From Mycobacterium sp. OTB74 (GTDB taxonomy: Bacteria; Actinomycetota; Actinomycetes; Mycobacteriales; Mycobacteriaceae): DNA of 64,000 nucleotides. The stretch spans positions 1 through 64,000 of the forward strand of contig NZ_JARXVD010000015.1 in assembly GCF_029892685.1 (NCBI RefSeq). Reading direction: 5' to 3'. The stretch's first letter is position 1. Each line of letters opens with the position of its first letter. The notes beneath the pieces are model-generated. The model worked only from the letters and a program-made list of their open reading frames with translations. It did not search any database and was not told where the DNA came from. The translations under genes and the position numbers were made by a program. Shown piece by piece: positions 60,860-64,000 of the stretch.

Positions 60860-61990
60860 TCAAGGCAGCGAGTTGGTCAGCCGCTCGGTAGCGGCCAGGT
60901 AGTCCTCGATGAATTCACGCACCACCTCGCGCGCAGGTTTGACCTTGTTCATCATCCCGACGCCTTGCCCCACGAAATAGGTGGCCAACTGCTGGGCCCC
61001 TGGATGCCCTTGCGCGGCAAGTCGATCGACGCGCCGTAGCACCGGCTCGCTCAGCATGTTCTGCAGCGGCAACGGAAGTGGTTTGCGGCCACCGTCATTC
61101 GGCGCCCAGGCCGCGGTCCAGTCCGAAACCAATTGGCGGGCAGGCTTTCCCGTCCGGCCCGCCGACCGCACGGTATCCCGCGAAGATGCAGCGAGCATCT
61201 TCTGCTTGGTGACCGGCTCGGTCTCGGCTTCCTCCGTGGTCAACCACACCGACCCGGTCCAAGCGCCGGCCGCGCCCATCGCCACCACCGCGGCCATCTG
61301 CCGCCCGGTGACGATGCCTCCCGCGGCCAGCACCGGGACGTCACTGCCGGTAGCCGCGACCGCGTCGATGACCTCCGGGACCAGCACCAACGTCGACACC
61401 TCGCCGCAGTGCCCACCGGCCTCGGTGCCCTGCGCGATGATCACGTCCACCCCGACGGCAACCTGCTTGACGGCGTGCTCCTTGGCTCCGACCAGCGCGG
61501 CCACCGGTATCCCCCGGTCGCGGGCAGCCTCGATCATGTAGTCCGGTGGCACACCCAGCGCGTTGGCGATCAGCTTGATGGGATGGCCCATGGCCACTTC
61601 GAGCAGTTCGCGCCCGGTGTCACCGGACAAACCCGACCCCCCGGTCCGGGGCTCCTCAGGCTCGATGCCGTGATCGACGAGCAGTTGGGTGACGAAATCG
61701 CGGTATTCGCCGGGGATTCGGTCGACCAGCTGCCCGCGGGGCAGGTTCTCACCCTTGCCCTCGAATTTGGCCGGCACGATGATGTCCGCGCCATAGGACT
61801 TACCGCCGACGTGCTCGTCGATCCAGGCCAGTTCGCGGTCGAGTTGTTCAGGGGTATATGCGGTGGCGCCCAGCACTCCGAAACCGCCGGCATTGGTCAC
61901 GGCGGCAACCACGTCGCGACAGTGACTGAATGCGAAGAGCGGAAAGTCGATACCGAATTGCTCGCAGATGCCCGATGCCATGGCACCCAT
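60860..61990 (-). CDS. Nitronate monooxygenase-family flavoprotein
   Basis: 376 residues from ATG 61990 (a second ATG at 61981 is possible); the frame runs on to 62260 inside mtnP but without homology. TIM barrel with FMN: FPLFAFSHCRDVVAAVTNAGGFGVLG, then GVDVIIAQGTEAGGHCGEVS, VLAAGGIVTGRQMAAVVAMGAAG. These enzymes oxidise alkyl nitronates or act as enoyl reductases. Two similar residues near the active site (His in SHC and AGGH) fit the class. Stands apart in function from the men genes. It lies 56 bp downstream of mtnP. Confidence 0.92.
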   Translation of the reverse strand: MGAMASGICEQFGIDFPLFAFSHCRDVVAAVTNAGGFGVLGATAYTPEQLDRELAWIDEHVGGKSYGADIIVPAKFEGKGENLPRGQLVDRIPGEYRDFVTQLLVDHGIEPEEPRTGGSGLSGDTGRELLEVAMGHPIKLIANALGVPPDYMIEAARDRGIPVAALVGAKEHAVKQVAVGVDVIIAQGTEAGGHCGEVSTLVLVPEVIDAVAATGSDVPVLAAGGIVTGRQMAAVVAMGAAGAWTGSVWLTTEEAETEPVTKQKMLAASSRDTVRSAGRTGKPARQLVSDWTAAWAPNDGGRKPLPLPLQNMLSEPVLRRVDRLAAQGHPGAQQLATYFVGQGVGMMNKVKPAREVVREFIEDYLAATERLTNSLP

Positions 61991-62046
61991 TATGTGATTC
62001 CGGCGTGCCGCGTCATACAGGGCGTGACGATGCGCGCCCAAAGCGC

Positions 62047-62823
62047 TCAGGGCAGGGCGAAGGGCAGGTCCACTCCGGTGTGGGCCAGGCAATGCGTGCA
62101 GCTGCGCTCGGCGTCGACCCGGCTGATCGCGTCCCGCAACGACTGTTTGAACGCGGGCATATTGCGCTCGAACTCGGCGAATACATCGACCGCCGTCACG
62201 CCGCCGCCCGCTTCGATGCCGGCATCCAGATCGGTGACCAAAGCTATTGGTGCATAACATATTTCCAGTTCACGAGCCAGTACCGCCTCGGGATACCCCG
62301 TCATGTTGACCAGGGTGAACCCCTGCGAAGCGAACCACTTGCTTTCAGCGCGGGTGGAGAACCGCGGCCCCTGAATCACCACCATGGTGCCGCCGTCGGT
62401 GACGCCGGGTTGCGCGGCCGCGGCAGCCCGCAACGTCGGGCAGTACGGGTCGGCGAACCCGACGTGAATACCGCTGGAATCGAAATAGGTATCGGCGCGG
62501 CCACTGGTGCGGTCGACGAGCTGATCGGGCACCACAACCGATCCGGGGCCGAGTTCTGCAGTCAGGCTGCCGACCGCGCATGGCGCAAAAATCCTCCGCA
62601 CCCCCAACATCCGCAGCGCCCACATGTTGGCGCGGTACGGCACGGTGTGCGGCGAGAACTCATGGCCGGTCCCGTGTCTCGGAAGAAACGCCACTTCGTG
62701 CCCGCCGATGGCGCCGACGGTGATCGCGGCACTGGGCGGTCCGTAAGGCGTATCGAGCGTGACGCTACGGGCGTCGTCCCCGAAGAACGTGTAGAAGCCG
62801 CTACCGCCAATTACTCCGAGCAT
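62047..62823 (-). CDS. mtnP: S-methyl-5'-thioadenosine phosphorylase
   Basis: 258 residues. Phosphorolysis of methylthioadenosine to adenine and methylthioribose-1-phosphate. Motifs: MLGVIGGSGFYTF (phosphate), FLPRHGTGHEFSPHTVPYRA, FAPCAVGSL, VVIQGPRFSTRAES and LVNMTGYPEAVLARELEICY, plus a C-terminal Cys pair (SCTHCLAH). It corresponds to Rv0535. It starts three bases after the small gene upstream, so they share a transcript. Confidence 0.95.
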   Translation of the reverse strand: MLGVIGGSGFYTFFGDDARSVTLDTPYGPPSAAITVGAIGGHEVAFLPRHGTGHEFSPHTVPYRANMWALRMLGVRRIFAPCAVGSLTAELGPGSVVVPDQLVDRTSGRADTYFDSSGIHVGFADPYCPTLRAAAAAQPGVTDGGTMVVIQGPRFSTRAESKWFASQGFTLVNMTGYPEAVLARELEICYAPIALVTDLDAGIEAGGGVTAVDVFAEFERNMPAFKQSLRDAISRVDAERSCTHCLAHTGVDLPFALP

Positions 62824-62826
62824 GGG

Positions 62827-63087
62827 TTATTCGGCGTCGGTCTCCGCTCCCGGCGCCCGGTCTGCCTCCAGGTCGTCAGCCTCGTCCCGGTCCAGCTGTG
62901 CACGGGCCTGACGAGCGCTATCCCGGATGGCGAACGCATCGGTTGCCAACCCACCGATCGAGGTCGCCACGTCCTTGACCGCCCCGATGATGATGTTGGT
63001 GACCTCGCCAACGGTGGACGTCACCGCTTCAACGGATTCCTGCAGTACGTCCTTGCGGATCTCGTTCTTGCTGATTCGATCCTTCAT
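62827..63087 (-). CDS. Small conserved helical protein
   Basis: 86 residues from ATG 63087. The N-terminus is basic (MKDRISKNEIRKDVLQ), then a helix TSTVGEVTNIIIGAVKDVAT that could associate with membranes, and an acidic tail (DRDEADDLEADRAPGA). No known domain is recognised. It is 3 bp from mtnP and probably co-transcribed. Confidence 0.75.
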   Translation of the reverse strand: MKDRISKNEIRKDVLQESVEAVTSTVGEVTNIIIGAVKDVATSIGGLATDAFAIRDSARQARAQLDRDEADDLEADRAPGAETDAE

Positions 63088-63114
63088 GCCGATAAGTGTA
63101 GGGCCGTGCGACGA

Positions 63115-63175
63115 TGGGGCGAGCGAAGCGACGGGTAGATCACACTGGGGCGAGCGAAGCGACGGGAAGATCACA
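63115..63175. repeat. 30-bp direct repeat, two copies
   Basis: The same 30 bases with one change (GGGGCGAGCGAAGCGACGGG followed by T or A and AGATCACA) occur at 63115-63144 and 63146-63175. They lie in the divergent gap before menA. They could be a duplicated regulatory site or a small mobile repeat. Confidence 0.85.
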
Positions 63176-63214
63176 TCCGGTCACGCGACGCACCGAGAAC
63201 ATGGAAGGACGCGG

Positions 63215-64000
63215 GTGGCCAGTCTTGCGCAATGGGTAGAGGGCGCCCGCCCGCGGACCCTGCCCAACGCCGTTGCACCGGTGCTCGTCGGAACCGGAGC
63301 CGCGGCCTGGCTTGGTTCCGAAGTGTGGTGGAAAGCCGCTCTGGCGCTTGTTGTTTCGTTGGCGCTGATCGTCGGCGTCAACTACGCCAACGACTACTCG
63401 GACGGCATCCGGGGCACTGACGACGATCGCGCCGGGCCCGTGCGGCTGGTCGGCTCCAGGCTGGCGTCGCCCAGGGCAGTGCTGGCCGCAGCAGTGATAA
63501 GCCTGGGCGTCGCCGCTGCGGCAGGATTGGCATTGGCGCTGGTGAGCGAGCCGTGGCTGATCGCGATGGGCGCGGCTTGCATCGCGGGCGCCTGGCTGTA
63601 CACCGGCGGCGCCAACCCCTACGGCTACCGCGGTCTTGGCGAGGTCGCGGTATTCGTGTTCTTTGGTCTGGTCGCCGTGCTCGGCACGCAGTTCACCCAG
63701 GCCCTGCGGGTCGACTGGGTAGGTGGCCTGCTGGCGGTGTCGATCGGAGCGCTGTCCTCAGCGGTGTTGGTGGCCAACAACCTTCGCGACATCCCGACCG
63801 ATGAGACCTCAGGAAAGATCACGCTGGCAGTGCGCCTGGGCGACGCGCGTACCCGGGTGCTCTACCAAGCTCTGGTTGCGCTGCCGTTCCTACTGACCGC
63901 GGTGCTGATGCTGGCGACGCCATGGTGTGCGGTCGGGTTTTTGGCGCTGCCACTGGCAGTGCGAGCGGGCCGCCCAGTGCGGTCCGGACTTACGGGTCGC
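63215..64000 (+). CDS. menA: 1,4-Dihydroxy-2-naphthoate polyprenyltransferase MenA (3' end outside window)
   Basis: 262 residues are visible from GTG 63215 (ASLAQWVEGARPRTLPNAVA) with AAGGA upstream; no stop is reached. It joins the prenyl tail to dihydroxynaphthoate to form demethylmenaquinone. Motifs: NYANDYSDGIRGTDDDR, the first Asp-rich site of UbiA-type prenyltransferases, and NNLRDIPTDETSGK, the second. About seven hydrophobic segments are visible. It corresponds to Rv0534c. Confidence 0.96.
   Translation, partial: MASLAQWVEGARPRTLPNAVAPVLVGTGAAAWLGSEVWWKAALALVVSLALIVGVNYANDYSDGIRGTDDDRAGPVRLVGSRLASPRAVLAAAVISLGVAAAAGLALALVSEPWLIAMGAACIAGAWLYTGGANPYGYRGLGEVAVFVFFGLVAVLGTQFTQALRVDWVGGLLAVSIGALSSAVLVANNLRDIPTDETSGKITLAVRLGDARTRVLYQALVALPFLLTAVLMLATPWCAVGFLALPLAVRAGRPVRSGLTGR

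Noticed and set aside
61991..62260. N-terminal extension of the nitronate monooxygenase
   Set aside because: It overlaps mtnP on the same strand and gives Arg-rich low-quality sequence; the FMN-barrel start is at 61990.

Overview
The window reads as the chromosome of a mycobacterium (Mycolicibacterium-like): high G+C, many GTG starts, leaderless-looking promoters, WXG100 proteins, and a right-hand two thirds whose gene content and order match, in reverse orientation, the M. tuberculosis Rv0566c to Rv0534c region as I remember it. No search was run; all family names rest on motifs and recalled homologues.

Left part (1-17030): an accessory type VII secretion-like locus. A FHA-containing, triple-ATPase EssC/EccC-type protein is followed by two tandem pairs, each made of a free-standing WXG100 protein and a WXG100 domain fused to an enzyme: an alpha/beta hydrolase in pair 1 and a CHAP cysteine amidase/peptidase in pair 2. 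A DUF6777-like membrane protein lies between the pairs. Facing them is a TerY-P type triad (VWA protein, PP2C phosphatase, protein kinase) in one overlapping operon. Membrane proteins (RDD with zinc ribbon, a DUF7159-like anchored coiled-coil protein, a Pro/Trp-rich single-pass protein, a multi-pass protein with a Thr-Gln tail) complete it. EccB, EccD, EccE and MycP homologues are not visible. 

Boundary (17030-18370): an IS3 transposase scrap, an ORF scrap and a tyrosine-integrase pseudogene lie against the 3' end of a tRNA-Tyr gene. Conserved synteny begins on the other side of the tRNA, which suggests that the left locus may be an island inserted at the tRNA.

Core part (18484-64000): yajQ, gpsA, a TrcRS-like two-component pair, a SulP-carbonic anhydrase fusion, htpX, grcC1, menJ, ppnP, a CobW GTPase with menG, an SDR, mgtA, menD, bpoC, DJ-1/GlxA genes, menC, fadD8 with a KstR-like operator, a GntR/MFS pair, menB, bluB, a pitA block that looks inverted and is flanked by two DUF3349 paralogues, menE, mtnP and the start of menA. 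Together menA, B, C, D, E, G and J plus grcC1 cover most of menaquinone synthesis, from the isochorismate step to side-chain reduction. Small foreign-looking patches (a GH18 chitinase, a hicB fragment) interrupt the cluster.
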